Notes: generated by a model from the sequence alone, not told the origin. DNA of 64,000 nucleotides from Bacillus sp. OK048 (GCF_900103525.1 NZ_FNHN01000009.1:124001-188000); one strand, 5' to 3'. Numbered from the stretch's first letter, positions 44,049 through 53,116 are shown. Numbers and translations are program-made.

Positions 44049-44170
44049 TTCTAGATTTCTTTAAGTGCTTTAAGTGTTCATACTCATATTATAACGAGAA
44101 TGGTTGATAGAAACTTTGACGCAGGTCATATATCATTCGCATATGGTTGGAAAATTAGATAAAATTTGAG

Positions 44171-44281
44171 GTGAGGGGATTAGGTCATAAAAAGTCATCT
44201 GGATTCCGGCGTAAATTCCATTTGTTTACGGCATTTGCTTTTTTTCTAATGTTCCTTATCCATATGTTCATACCAATCTAA
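44171..44281 (+). CDS. Possible 36-residue membrane peptide
   Basis: An open frame ending just before the DUF418 gene encodes a basic stretch (GHKKSSGFRRKFH) and a hydrophobic helix (LFTAFAFFLMFLIHMFIPI), the pattern of a real small membrane peptide. The weak point is the start: the only standard codon (GTG 44171) abuts the TTGAGG site. It may be a leader or a decayed gene. Confidence 0.3.
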   Translation: MRGLGHKKSSGFRRKFHLFTAFAFFLMFLIHMFIPI

Positions 44282-44295
44282 TCGGGGTGTGGTTG

Positions 44296-45339
44296 ATGAA
44301 GCTGACTGAAAGTACTAATCGAATCGACATTCTTGATTATTTACGTGGGTTTGCGCTGCTGGGTATCATTCTAGTCAATATCCTGTCGTTGTTGGCTGTT
44401 AAACTTCCCGATCTAGGATCTGTGGATGCAGCTTATCAAAGATTTCTGTTTCTATTTGTCGAAGGCAGATTTTATACGCTTTTCTCCTTCTTGTTCGGTG
44501 TAGGATTTTATTTATTTATCTCAAGAGCAAATGCGAAAGGGAAAAATGGCTATGGTTTGTTTTTGCGAAGAATCGCAGTGTTATTTATCCTAGGATGGTT
44601 TCATGTTACGTTTCATCCAGGTGAAGCCTTAACGGTTTATGCGGTTACGGGGCTCCTGTTACTCCCATTTTACAAGGTAAAGAAAGAAATTAATCTTGGT
44701 ATTGGGTTACTCCTCCTTGTTGGGTTGAGTATCATGGCATTTAAACTGTTTATGGTGGTACCGTTAATGCTGCTGGGGATTACAGCCGGTCAATATCGAC
44801 TATTTGAGGGGTTATCAGGAAAGCTGAAAAAAGCAGCTATTTTTACTGGAATTATGTTTTTACTGAGTCTGGTGGGTATTATTAATCAATTTCAACACAT
44901 ACCAGCCCAGCCGTTTGGATTTTTTGAGGGAGGAGTAGATGAACAGACTTACCAGTTTTTAAGTATCGGAATTACGATTGGACCTGCTGTTTCGGCTTTA
45001 TATGTTGGGTTGCTAATTCTTCTTTTACAATTCCCTTTTGTCCAAAAGCTGTTATCTCCTTTGAAAAGCTATGGACGGATGGCATTAACCAATTATATTT
45101 TTCAGACTGTTTTTATCTATCTAGCAGGCTACGCGTTTAACTTGTTTGGGTCTATCTCATATCTTCAATCTCTTGCCGTTTGTATATCTATTTATGTAAT
45201 TCAGCTTGTATTTAGTGTTATCTGGCTTCGATATTTCCAATTTGGACCGCTGGAATGGATATGGAGAGGGCTCACTTACTTGGAATTACCGCCAATGAGG
45301 AAACGAATTAAAATTGAAAATGAATACGCTAAGAAATAA
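44296..45339 (+). CDS. DUF418 family membrane protein
   Basis: A 347-residue protein with about nine membrane helices and both DUF418 blocks: the N-terminal RIDILDYLRGFALLGIILVNI followed by FVEGRFYTLFSFLFGVGF, and the C-terminal SYGRMALTNYIFQTVFI...FGPLEWIWRGLTYLE. B. subtilis YeiB-type members are of unknown role, possibly acyl transfer or transport. ATG 44296 is 6 bases after GGGGTG; GTG 44287 overlaps it. Confidence 0.85.
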   Translation: MKLTESTNRIDILDYLRGFALLGIILVNILSLLAVKLPDLGSVDAAYQRFLFLFVEGRFYTLFSFLFGVGFYLFISRANAKGKNGYGLFLRRIAVLFILGWFHVTFHPGEALTVYAVTGLLLLPFYKVKKEINLGIGLLLLVGLSIMAFKLFMVVPLMLLGITAGQYRLFEGLSGKLKKAAIFTGIMFLLSLVGIINQFQHIPAQPFGFFEGGVDEQTYQFLSIGITIGPAVSALYVGLLILLLQFPFVQKLLSPLKSYGRMALTNYIFQTVFIYLAGYAFNLFGSISYLQSLAVCISIYVIQLVFSVIWLRYFQFGPLEWIWRGLTYLELPPMRKRIKIENEYAKK

Positions 45340-45351
45340 GGCACTCCTACC

Positions 45352-45590
45352 GCTTATAAGTGCCCGCTTTTCCGATAATAATAGAATACCGGTCACTAAT
45401 AGCCCTTATAAGTGCCCGCTTTTCAGATAATAATAGAATACCGGTCACTAATAACCCTTATAAGTGCCCGCTTTTCAGATAATAATAGAATACCGGTCAC
45501 TAATAGCCCTTATAAGTACCCGCTTTTCAGATAATAATAGAATAATGGTCACTAATAGCCCTTATGAGTGCCTGCCTTTCCGATTTAGCA
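45352..45590. repeat. Tandem array of 52-bp units (about 4.5 copies)
   Basis: The unit begins CTTATAAGTGCCCGCTTTTC and repeats at 52-bp steps, with the last copy more diverged. Unit junctions form a stem from GGTCACTAATA to TATAAGTGCC with two mismatches. It sits between convergent genes. Confidence 0.9.
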
Positions 45591-45626
45591 AGGATTTGTG
45601 GTCCCTATGAATTCGTTCCCCAAATA

Positions 45627-45664
45627 AAGAAGGCCTAATCGGAAAACGATTAGGCCTTCTTTTT
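45627..45664. terminator. Bidirectional terminator
   Basis: AAGAAGGCCTAATCG and its exact complement around a GAAAA loop, with T-runs on both strands, between the DUF418 and LTA synthase-like genes. Confidence 0.88.
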
Positions 45665-45665
45665 G

Positions 45666-47501
45666 CTATTCCTCTGTTTGTTCTTTTCGAATATAATCCG
45701 AGTACTCCATAAGTAGGAGTGTATTATCGATACCTTTTTGCAGGCGGTTGGTATTCTTTGTTTTTTTCATCGTTTTTCGATCGTAAATTGATGCTGGGAG
45801 CTTTGCGCTTGGTGCCATGTAAAATGTTTTATCACTTATAAACGACCCACCTGGAAGGTAATACCTCATTCCGAGAAGGTTCTCACTGTAGTGAAAGAGA
45901 TTATGCCCGATCATTTGTGTGTCATGCTCAATGCCCAGCAAGTTTAATAGAGTGGGCATTAAGTCAATTTGCCCGCCAAGGTGAGAGAATGTTTCACCCG
46001 TAAACAGTTCAGGGACCGTAAAGATAACCGGTACCACAAAGCGGTCATGCATTGTATAGTCGTGGCCTAATACTTCTTTTAACAGGACTTTATCATTTTC
46101 AGTAACGGGAGCACCGTGCAGCCCAGAGTGATCTCCATAAATGAGAATGATTGACTCATCATAAATCCCAAGCTTCTTTAATTGCTCTATAAATAAACCG
46201 ATTTGTTCATCCGTATAGCGAACTGATTGAAAATAGTTGCCGACGTAGGTATCTTTGTAGTTTTCAGGTAAGTCGAGAATCTCATATTCCTCGGGCATAT
46301 CAAACGGTGTGTGACTTGTGAGCGTAATGATATTGGAATACATTCTATCATGTGATTTCAACTGCTTTGGAAGTTGTTCCTCAACAAAGTCAAATAGCAC
46401 TTCATCTGCTGGGCCAAAGCCAATTTCTTTCTCATTTGGTATTTCGTTACTAGTAAAAATAAAGTCAAATCCTAGCGCTGGATATAATTTATCACGGCTC
46501 CAATAGGTAATATCATCAGCATGATAGGTCGCAGTACCGTAGCCATTCCTTTTTAATGTCCGCACAAGAGAAGGAATTTCATTTCCTTTAATCGTATTAA
46601 CGGTTGGATCCATGCCCTCCGGATAAAGGGATGTATGCATAAGCCATTCCGCGTCCGAAGTATTGCCTGCCCCAATTTGTTGGTAGACATTATCGAAATA
46701 GGCACTATCCTTTAAAAGCGCATTTAAATTTGGCGTGATTTCTTGGCCATTAATACTTTGATTGATTGTGAATTCCTGTAATGATTCGACTTGGATGATA
46801 AAAACATGACGATTACTTGCGACCCCGAAGGTTTCGTGCTCTCTTGCAGGGACATAGGTATTGCCTTTTAGCGTTTCAAGCTCTTTTTCAGACATATGTT
46901 CCTGGCTGGCTAAAGCTGTTCCTAGGCTGTTTTCGTATGCTTGAACAAACTGTGATTGGATATATCCATGCTTTTTGGCAAAGTAGGATACATCAATTAA
47001 CGGATAACGAAAAGCAATAGCTGACATCACTAGTCCAAGGCAACCAAAGCCAAGTGCTAACCTTTTTGCAGAGGCAAATGATGTTGAATTCTTTTTAAAA
47101 AACCAGATAAGCGGAAGAACGATTACGACATCTACGAAAAATAAAAAATCATAGGGACTTCCGAGCAACGCTACCGTGCCACCCACAGAATTAGATTGAT
47201 AGATTTGTTTTACATCATAATAAGATGGCACCGTTGAAAAGTATCGTGTGTAATAGACGACGACAATGAAAAGAACGGATAGGATAAAGTTATAAAACCA
47301 AATCGCTGCCCAAGTCCTTTTTTTAAAGAACATCATCAGCAATGTTAAAATCAGTGCCCACATCGGAAACTCAACAAACAAGACATGAAAAAACGATGTG
47401 TTTTCAAAAACCACAATCTGAAAAGCATAAATTTTAATAAACAAAACCAGCAAAATAAATATAACTGGGTGGAGAAATACAGTATCCAAGTAATTTTTCA
47501 T
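45666..47501 (-). CDS. LTA synthase family sulfatase-fold membrane protein (LtaS/YqgS-like)
   Basis: A 611-residue protein: five N-terminal membrane helices, then an extracellular alkaline-phosphatase-superfamily domain. Metal ligands and nucleophile are recognisable: Glu in FIIQVESLQEF, the catalytic Thr in GAGNTSDAEWLM, and Asp-His in YGDHSGLHG. LtaS enzymes polymerise glycerol phosphate from phosphatidylglycerol onto a glycolipid anchor, releasing diacylglycerol. Whether this is the main synthase or an accessory form (YqgS/YfnI) cannot be decided. AGAGGTG ribosome site. Two PhoP-box-like repeats lie upstream. Confidence 0.88.
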   Translation of the reverse strand: MKNYLDTVFLHPVIFILLVLFIKIYAFQIVVFENTSFFHVLFVEFPMWALILTLLMMFFKKRTWAAIWFYNFILSVLFIVVVYYTRYFSTVPSYYDVKQIYQSNSVGGTVALLGSPYDFLFFVDVVIVLPLIWFFKKNSTSFASAKRLALGFGCLGLVMSAIAFRYPLIDVSYFAKKHGYIQSQFVQAYENSLGTALASQEHMSEKELETLKGNTYVPAREHETFGVASNRHVFIIQVESLQEFTINQSINGQEITPNLNALLKDSAYFDNVYQQIGAGNTSDAEWLMHTSLYPEGMDPTVNTIKGNEIPSLVRTLKRNGYGTATYHADDITYWSRDKLYPALGFDFIFTSNEIPNEKEIGFGPADEVLFDFVEEQLPKQLKSHDRMYSNIITLTSHTPFDMPEEYEILDLPENYKDTYVGNYFQSVRYTDEQIGLFIEQLKKLGIYDESIILIYGDHSGLHGAPVTENDKVLLKEVLGHDYTMHDRFVVPVIFTVPELFTGETFSHLGGQIDLMPTLLNLLGIEHDTQMIGHNLFHYSENLLGMRYYLPGGSFISDKTFYMAPSAKLPASIYDRKTMKKTKNTNRLQKGIDNTLLLMEYSDYIRKEQTEE

Positions 47502-47570
47502 ATAACAACACCTCTAAAAACTCTTCTCTCATTAACTTATCAATCTTCTACAACTCTATCAACTAAAAAT

Positions 47571-47587
47571 GGTAAATTGATTGTAAA
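47571..47587 (-). promoter_or_regulatory. Possible PhoP box pair
   Basis: Minus strand TTTACA (47587-47582) and TTTACC (47576-47571), 5 bp apart, fit the TTHACA direct-repeat pattern; flanking repeats at the same phase are weak. Located 70-86 bp before the LTA synthase-like gene. Confidence 0.3.
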
Positions 47588-47693
47588 TTTTCTAAAAATT
47601 GACCATGGGTTGCTGAAATAAATTTTCCAGTATGATATGATTATGCAGAATTTTGGCAAAAATAACTATATAAATGTTTAAGGGAGGAATACA

Positions 47694-48962
47694 ATGCAGG
47701 CTAGTAACGAAGGTACGTCCGCCATTCCTACAGGAAATATATTTGCAAATCGAATTGTCTTGGCAATTATGAGCTCAAACTTTTTACTTCAGCTAGGGAT
47801 TTGGATAAGAAACTTTGCCATTTTATTGTACGTTACGGATATTACCAATAACAATCCACTATATGTTTCATTGATATCTGTCGTGGAGTTTACACCTATA
47901 TTTATCTTTTCATTTATTGGAGGTACCTTCGCGGATCGATGGAAGCCTAAACTGACGATGGTTTGGTGTGATCTGTTGTCTGCCGTATCGATTGGATTTG
48001 TGTTGTTAGCACTACTTTTTGGATCATGGCAGGCAATATTCTTGGCAACATTGGTGTCAGCTATCCTTTCACAGTTTTCGATGCCTTCTGCCATGAAACT
48101 ATTAAAGCAGCATGTACCAGGCGAACAATTACAATCTGTTATGGCCTTGTTCCAATCGTTGATGGCCATCTTTATGGTTATTGGCCCTGTTATTGGAACC
48201 CTTGTCTATCAAAGGTTTGGTATATATGTTTCTATTGGCGTCATGGGTGCCATGTTTTTACTTTCAGGACTCGTGCTCATGTTTCTTCCGCGTGATTTGG
48301 AAAAGGAAAAAACAGAAGTTGAAAATAATTTTAAGAAAGAACTGGCAGATGGTTTCCGCTATGTGATGTCAAAGAAAGTCCTGAAATCAATGGGTGGTAT
48401 TTTTGCTGTTTGTGGTTTAGCTGTTGGATTGATTTCACCATTAATGATTTTCATCGCAATTGAAAATCTTGGAATGCCAAAGGAATCTCTGCAGTGGTTA
48501 TTAATGGCAAATGGGATAGGTATGTTAGCTGGCGGTGGTATTGTGATGGCATTCTCGAAAAAAATCTCACCTCAAAAGCTTCTTGCCATTGGGATTTTTG
48601 CAAGCATGTTGTTTACAGTTGGGATCGGCTGGTCGACAAGCTTTGTTGTCACGCTGGTATTACAAGTATTGAACGGGATCTTCTTCCCATGTATTCATAT
48701 TGGGATTAACACGATCATACTTAAATATTCAGATGAAGCCTTCATTGGTCGTGTGAATGGAGTACTAAGTCCTTTGTTTATGGGGATGATGGTGATTGGG
48801 ATGTCGGTTGCAGGCATTTTGAAAATCCCGTTGACATTATCTGGTGTCTATACGGTTTCCGGTATATTATTTCTGATCGGATCCTTACTGGTAGTTCCGC
48901 TTTTCAAAGTAAAAGAGGATGGATCAAATGTTTCAATTGGAGAAAAGCAGCCACAGTCTTAG
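47694..48962 (+). CDS. MFS transporter (MFS_3/EntS-like)
   Basis: A 422-residue facilitator with about twelve helices. It starts NIFANRIVLAIMSSNFLLQLGIWIRNFAILLYV and has motif A-like GGTFADRWKPK, typical of the MFS_3 group that includes the enterobactin exporter EntS and macrolide exporters. The substrate is unknown; a siderophore or drug is possible. GGGAGG ribosome site. It ends at a terminator shared with the convergent ABC exporter. Confidence 0.82.
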   Translation: MQASNEGTSAIPTGNIFANRIVLAIMSSNFLLQLGIWIRNFAILLYVTDITNNNPLYVSLISVVEFTPIFIFSFIGGTFADRWKPKLTMVWCDLLSAVSIGFVLLALLFGSWQAIFLATLVSAILSQFSMPSAMKLLKQHVPGEQLQSVMALFQSLMAIFMVIGPVIGTLVYQRFGIYVSIGVMGAMFLLSGLVLMFLPRDLEKEKTEVENNFKKELADGFRYVMSKKVLKSMGGIFAVCGLAVGLISPLMIFIAIENLGMPKESLQWLLMANGIGMLAGGGIVMAFSKKISPQKLLAIGIFASMLFTVGIGWSTSFVVTLVLQVLNGIFFPCIHIGINTIILKYSDEAFIGRVNGVLSPLFMGMMVIGMSVAGILKIPLTLSGVYTVSGILFLIGSLLVVPLFKVKEDGSNVSIGEKQPQS

Positions 48963-48969
48963 AAGAGGA

Positions 48970-49004
48970 AAAGATGCAGGAAGCTGAGCTTCCTGCATCT
49001 TTCT
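48970..49004. terminator. Bidirectional terminator
   Basis: AAAGATGCAGGAAGC and GCTTCCTGCATCTTT form a 15-bp stem between convergent genes. Confidence 0.88.
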
Positions 49005-49014
49005 TATGATTTTC

Positions 49015-50757
49015 TTACTCACCGCTCGTTAATTGCTGCTCTGCGAATTCACGGTATAGGTCATGTGAGTGCGTTAATTCGTGATGGGTTCCGATTCCAG
49101 TGACTTTCCCTTTTTCGATAAAAATGATTCTGTCTGCATCGACAATGGTAGATAAGCGGTGGGCGATCACAAAGGTTGTTCTGCCTTCCATTAATCGGGA
49201 CAATGCTTGCTGGACAATCCCTTCTGATTGGCTATCCAAGCTCGCGGTTGCTTCATCCATCATTAAAATTTTTGGATCCCGTAAAAAAGCCCGTGCAATC
49301 GCAATCCGCTGTCTTTGCCCGCCAGAAAGTTTTACCCCGCGCTCACCGACCTCGGTATCCAATCCATCCGAAAAGGAACGAATAAATTCATCTGCATAGG
49401 CCATTTCCGCTACTTTCCAAAGACGTTCGTCGGAAATTGCTTCTCTATTTGGTAAACCATAGCATAAATTTTCACGAATCGTCCCCGCCATCATCGCACT
49501 TTCCTGTGAAACATAACCAATTTGATTACGCCACGTTTGAATGGATAAATCAGTAATTGGAGTATCACCAACGATAATTTGGCCTGTGGTGGGCTCGTAA
49601 AAGCGTTCAAGTAATCCGAACATTGTTGTTTTCCCGCCACCGCTAGGACCGGCAAAAGCAATCATTTCACCAGGCTGTGCTTCAAATGAGACATTTTCAA
49701 GGACAGGTTCATCCTCACTATAGGCAAAGGAAACGTTCTGTACATAAATCGGTTTGTTGGTAATATCCACTTCCAGCCCTTCCTGACCCTCTTCCAGAGG
49801 TAGTTCTAAAATATCAATAATCCTCTCGGTTGCACCTTTTGCCTTTTGTAGCTGAGTAAAAAACATCGCAAAGGAAGTGATTGGAAAAATAATTTGGAAA
49901 AGGTAAAGCAAAAAGGCAACAAGTGAACCAGTGGACATCGTTCCGTTAGCGACGCGCATTCCACCGTAACCGATAATCATCACAATCACAATCATGACGA
50001 CCAGGTACATGGTTGGAGCAATTAAAGCCGTTATTCGTGCCTCTTTTAATCCGAAGCCTAGCAATTTGCTGATACCTGCTAACCCTTTGGTTTCTTCATA
50101 CTGTTCAGCTGTGGATGCCTTCATTAAGCGAATTTCACTAAGTGTTTGTTGGATGTGCCCAGTAAAAGTGGCAGTCTCATCTTGTAAGCCACGCGAGATT
50201 TTCGCCATCTTTCTTCCAAGCGGCATCATAATAATTAAGGTAAGTGGAACAGATATTAACATTAATAAAGTCATTTTCCAATCCATGATCAGGAGAATGA
50301 TCACGGCACCAATGATGGAAATAATCCCCGAAATGAATTGCGGAAAGTGGTTTGAGATTAAATCGCGGACCACACTAGTATCATTAACGATTCGACTGAC
50401 TGTTTCGCCACTTGATTGTTTATCAAAATAGCTTACTGGCAAACGGAGCAATTTTACCCACATGCGTTCCCGAAGCCGAGCGACAATTTTTTGACCAACA
50501 AAACTTAGCAGATAAATAGAAACACCGCTAATGATCGCTTGAAAAATAAAGGCCACCCCAATGCCAATGATAAGGGGGACGCTTAAGGAGGACACTGAGA
50601 ATCCATCCACTAAGTTTTTCGTTAGCACTGGAACTAGGAGACCAGCGAGTGTTGTAATTAAACTTGCTGCTAATCCAATACTTAATGCAAGCTTAGGAAT
50701 TTTAGTTGATAATATCAGGGTGACAAAAGGTTTGAGACCATCTTGATTATTGTTCAC
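49015..50757 (-). CDS. BmrA/LmrA-type multidrug ABC exporter
   Basis: A 580-residue half-transporter: six membrane helices (~20-320) fused to an ATPase with Walker A GPSGGGKTT, signature LSGGQRQRIAIARA, Walker B ILMMDEATASLD and the H-loop IAHRLSTI. Homodimers export amphipathic drugs. The frame is open back to 51030, but the true start is GTG 50757 (minus strand), 8 bases after GGAG. This gives the family length and removes the overlap with the divergent SMR gene. Confidence 0.9.
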   Translation of the reverse strand: MNNNQDGLKPFVTLILSTKIPKLALSIGLAASLITTLAGLLVPVLTKNLVDGFSVSSLSVPLIIGIGVAFIFQAIISGVSIYLLSFVGQKIVARLRERMWVKLLRLPVSYFDKQSSGETVSRIVNDTSVVRDLISNHFPQFISGIISIIGAVIILLIMDWKMTLLMLISVPLTLIIMMPLGRKMAKISRGLQDETATFTGHIQQTLSEIRLMKASTAEQYEETKGLAGISKLLGFGLKEARITALIAPTMYLVVMIVIVMIIGYGGMRVANGTMSTGSLVAFLLYLFQIIFPITSFAMFFTQLQKAKGATERIIDILELPLEEGQEGLEVDITNKPIYVQNVSFAYSEDEPVLENVSFEAQPGEMIAFAGPSGGGKTTMFGLLERFYEPTTGQIIVGDTPITDLSIQTWRNQIGYVSQESAMMAGTIRENLCYGLPNREAISDERLWKVAEMAYADEFIRSFSDGLDTEVGERGVKLSGGQRQRIAIARAFLRDPKILMMDEATASLDSQSEGIVQQALSRLMEGRTTFVIAHRLSTIVDADRIIFIEKGKVTGIGTHHELTHSHDLYREFAEQQLTSGE

Positions 50758-50878
50758 TATATGTACTCCGATCGTAGAAATTAGAAAGGTTTTCAATAAG
50801 CATGATACGTTCAAATGGAAGTATATGCAAATGTTTTGTAAGATGGAAAAAGGTAAAGAAAGAGAGGGATTATTTTGT

Positions 50879-51244
50879 ATGATGAATGAATCAAAAGTAA
50901 TACCTAAATCAAAAGCGACGAGTGAATCACGTGCGTGGCTGTACGTTATACTTTCAGGATTTTTTGAAATCGTCTGGGCAAGTGGATTTAAATATGAAGA
51001 AGTCCCTAGAATCGTTGTTCTAGTAGCCATTTTACTAAGTTTTGATTTAATTATTAGGGCAACTAAAATGATTCCAGTTGGAACAGTTTACGCAGTATTT
51101 GCGGGAATTGGTACGATAGGAACCGTTATTGTTGAAGTTATTTTTGAAAATGGATCTGTCAGTTTGGTAAGGATTGCTCTTATTTTATTACTATTGGCAT
51201 GCATCATTGGCCTGAAATTAACAAATAAGGATGGTGAGAGTTAA
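50879..51244 (+). CDS. Small multidrug resistance (SMR) transporter, first subunit
   Basis: 121 residues with four helices. The conserved Glu of SMR pumps is in the first helix (LSGFFEIVWASGFKYEE). Other family marks are PVGTVYAVFAGIGTIGTV and the final helix. An 18-residue hydrophilic N-terminal extension precedes the first helix. ATG 50879 (or 50882) follows GAGAGGG; the upstream ATG at 50750 lies in the divergent gene. Its stop overlaps the next start (TAATG), so the two are coupled and should form a heterodimeric pump like YkkCD or EbrAB. No ykkC guanidine riboswitch was recognised in the 121-bp leader. Confidence 0.88.
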   Translation: MMNESKVIPKSKATSESRAWLYVILSGFFEIVWASGFKYEEVPRIVVLVAILLSFDLIIRATKMIPVGTVYAVFAGIGTIGTVIVEVIFENGSVSLVRIALILLLLACIIGLKLTNKDGES

Positions 51245-51558
51245 TGGATTGGCTGTTGCTTGTATTTGGTGGATTTTTTGAAGTCGTAGGAGTTATTGGC
51301 ATTAAAAGAACCGCAGAAAAAAATAATGTAGTAAATAATTTAATTTTAATTGGTGGCTTTATTATGAGCTTTCTGTTGCTCGTTCGGGCAATGGAAACGA
51401 TTCCGCTCTCAACTGCCTATGCGGTTTGGACAGGGATTGGAACCGTTGGAGCGGCAGTTGTCGGGATGGTATTCTTTAAGGAATCAAAGAGCTGGGTTAG
51501 GATTGCCTGTATACTGGGGATTATTTTTTCAGTGGTTGGTTTAAAGCTTGTTCATTAA
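51244..51558 (+). CDS. SMR transporter, second subunit
   Basis: A 104-residue, four-helix SMR protein: MDWLLLVFGGFFEVVGVIGIKRTAE with the essential Glu, then PLSTAYAVWTGIGTVGAAVVGMVFFKES. It partners the preceding gene, probably in opposite membrane orientation, to export cationic compounds with protons. A terminator follows directly. Confidence 0.9.
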   Translation: MDWLLLVFGGFFEVVGVIGIKRTAEKNNVVNNLILIGGFIMSFLLLVRAMETIPLSTAYAVWTGIGTVGAAVVGMVFFKESKSWVRIACILGIIFSVVGLKLVH

Positions 51559-51594
51559 AAAAACATCTCTCGAACCTTTGAGAGATGTTTTTCT
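51559..51594 (+). terminator. Rho-independent terminator
   Basis: AAACATCTCTC, 8-base loop, GAGAGATGTTT, then TTCTTTT. Confidence 0.85.
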
Positions 51595-51595
51595 T

Positions 51596-51884
51596 TTATA
51601 AAGTAGAGAGCTTTTCAAGCTCAGCAAATACAGCTTCATAATCTTCTATTTTATCTGCTTTAAAGGTGGTGCACATCATTTTACTTAATAGAAATAGCCT
51701 GGCTGTCAAATTGGGTCCAGCTGGCTACAAATTTTTCAAAATTGGCTGATCTATTTTGGTCACGATAAAAGGGGGCGTTGAAATAAACGTTGTTTTCAGC
51801 CGCGGGGAAGTTCAGGAAATTGTTGGATAGCTGGCTTTCAACAAGGGACAAAAAATTATTTACCAGGTTAACACCATCTTTATG
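51596..51884 (-). pseudogene. Decayed gene fragment of unknown family
   Basis: Two overlapping minus-strand frames look like coding sequence: one from 51884 to a stop at 51681 (with FLSLVESQLSNNFLNFPAAE and ANFEKFVASWTQFD) and a second, one base shifted, from ~51724 to the stop at 51596 (KADKIEDYEAVFAELEKLS). Neither has a start codon with a ribosome site; the first is cut off by a stop 5' of residue 1. A single frameshift would join them. I do not recognise the family. It lies just before the Fur-regulated promoter. Confidence 0.5.
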
Positions 51885-51906
51885 TCACAAAATCGTCGGT
51901 TATTAG

Positions 51907-52121
51907 TGAAAATAATTCTCAATTAACTGTTGACTTGAATTTTAGCACTGTTTATAATCAGGTGTATAGACGTTGATAATGATTTTCAGTGTCATTTATT
52001 TTTGATTTTGAGTGAAAACGATTCTCAATGATATTTTTGTTAAAAAAGATAATCATGATCAATGAGATTTCCTTTTACTTTTAAGTGATATTTTTTTGGT
52101 CTGTTGTGATAATGATTATCA
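51907..52121 (+). promoter_or_regulatory. Fur-box array and SigA promoter of the siderophore importer
   Basis: The promoter is TTGACT (51930-51935), 17 bp, TATAAT (51953-51958). Fur 7-1-7 sites are TGAAAATAATTCTCA (51907), TGATAATGATTTTCA (51974), TGAAAACGATTCTCA (52013) and the perfect TGATAATGATTATCA (52107), with a partial one near 52048. Two flank the promoter; the others lie in the ~200-nt leader. Confidence 0.85.
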
Positions 52122-52165
52122 TTTACATAAAGAATAATAGAAAAATTGAAATGTTGGGGACAGTG

Positions 52166-53116
52166 ATGAAGAAAAGATATTTACTACTAGCATTAATAGT
52201 TTTATCTGCCGGCTCTTTGTTTGTTGGAGTGAGTAGTATATCACCAATGGACTTGCTGGATGTTCAATCAGAGGAAACACAAATTTTCCTTATTAGCAGA
52301 CTTCCAAGATTGGTTGCTATTTTACTAGCAGGAGCAGGGATGAGTATTGCGGGGTTGATTATGCAGCAGCTTAGCAGGAACAAATTTGTATCACCGACCA
52401 CTGCTGGAACGCTGGATGCAACTCGGCTAGGTATCCTTGTCTCGATGCTTTTGTTTGCAAATGCCACCATGCTTGAAAAAATGGCAGTTGCCTTTGCTTT
52501 CGCGCTTGCTGGTACATTTGTATTTATGAAAATTCTTGACCGAATTAAGTTTAAGGACGCCATTTTCATTCCGCTGGTTGGTTTGATGTTCGGTAATATT
52601 TTATCCTCGGTGACGACTTTTTTCGCATACCGAGCCGACGTCATCCAAAATATGTCTGCTTGGCTTCAGGGTGATTTTTCGATGATTATGAAGGGGAGAT
52701 ATGAACTTCTTTACATTAGCCTTCCCATCTTAATCATAGCCTACTTTTACGCGAACCGTTTTACGGTAGCTGGTATGGGCGAGGATTTTTCAAAAAACCT
52801 CGGGCTTGCTTATCGACGTGTTGTCAATATTGGTCTTATCCTGGTAGCTTTGGTAACGACCACTGTAGTCCTAACCGTTGGGATTATCCCGTTTCTAGGG
52901 TTGATTATTCCTAATATTATATCGATTTTTAAAGGTGATCATTTGCAAAAAACATTGCCGCATACGGCCCTTCTTGGAGCCATCTTTCTTCTGATTTGTG
53001 ACATTTTGGGCCGTGTGCTCATTTATCCCTATGAGATTTCGATCAGTCTCATGGTTGGCGTAATCGGAAGCGGAATTTTCTTATACTTATTGTTCCGGAG
53101 GAAAGCTTATGCGTAA
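52166..53116 (+). CDS. yclN: Iron-siderophore ABC permease (YclN/FpiY-type)
   Basis: A 316-residue FecCD-family permease with about nine to ten helices (ISRLPRLVAILLAGAGMSIAGLIMQQLSRNKFVSPTTAG, GIIPFLGLIIPNI). It forms the membrane channel with the next gene. ATG 52166 is 5 bases after GGGGA; an upstream TTG at 52085 lies within the Fur-box leader. Gene order and the YclQ-like binding protein point to a petrobactin or catecholate importer. Confidence 0.88.
   Translation: MKKRYLLLALIVLSAGSLFVGVSSISPMDLLDVQSEETQIFLISRLPRLVAILLAGAGMSIAGLIMQQLSRNKFVSPTTAGTLDATRLGILVSMLLFANATMLEKMAVAFAFALAGTFVFMKILDRIKFKDAIFIPLVGLMFGNILSSVTTFFAYRADVIQNMSAWLQGDFSMIMKGRYELLYISLPILIIAYFYANRFTVAGMGEDFSKNLGLAYRRVVNIGLILVALVTTTVVLTVGIIPFLGLIIPNIISIFKGDHLQKTLPHTALLGAIFLLICDILGRVLIYPYEISISLMVGVIGSGIFLYLLFRRKAYA

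Noticed and set aside
49994..50431. 145-codon plus-strand frame inside the ABC exporter
   Set aside because: Antisense shadow of the membrane domain; no family resemblance.
50758..50878. ykkC (guanidine) riboswitch before the SMR pair
   Set aside because: The leader is short and shows none of the conserved ykkC helices or ACGR-type motifs that I could recognise.
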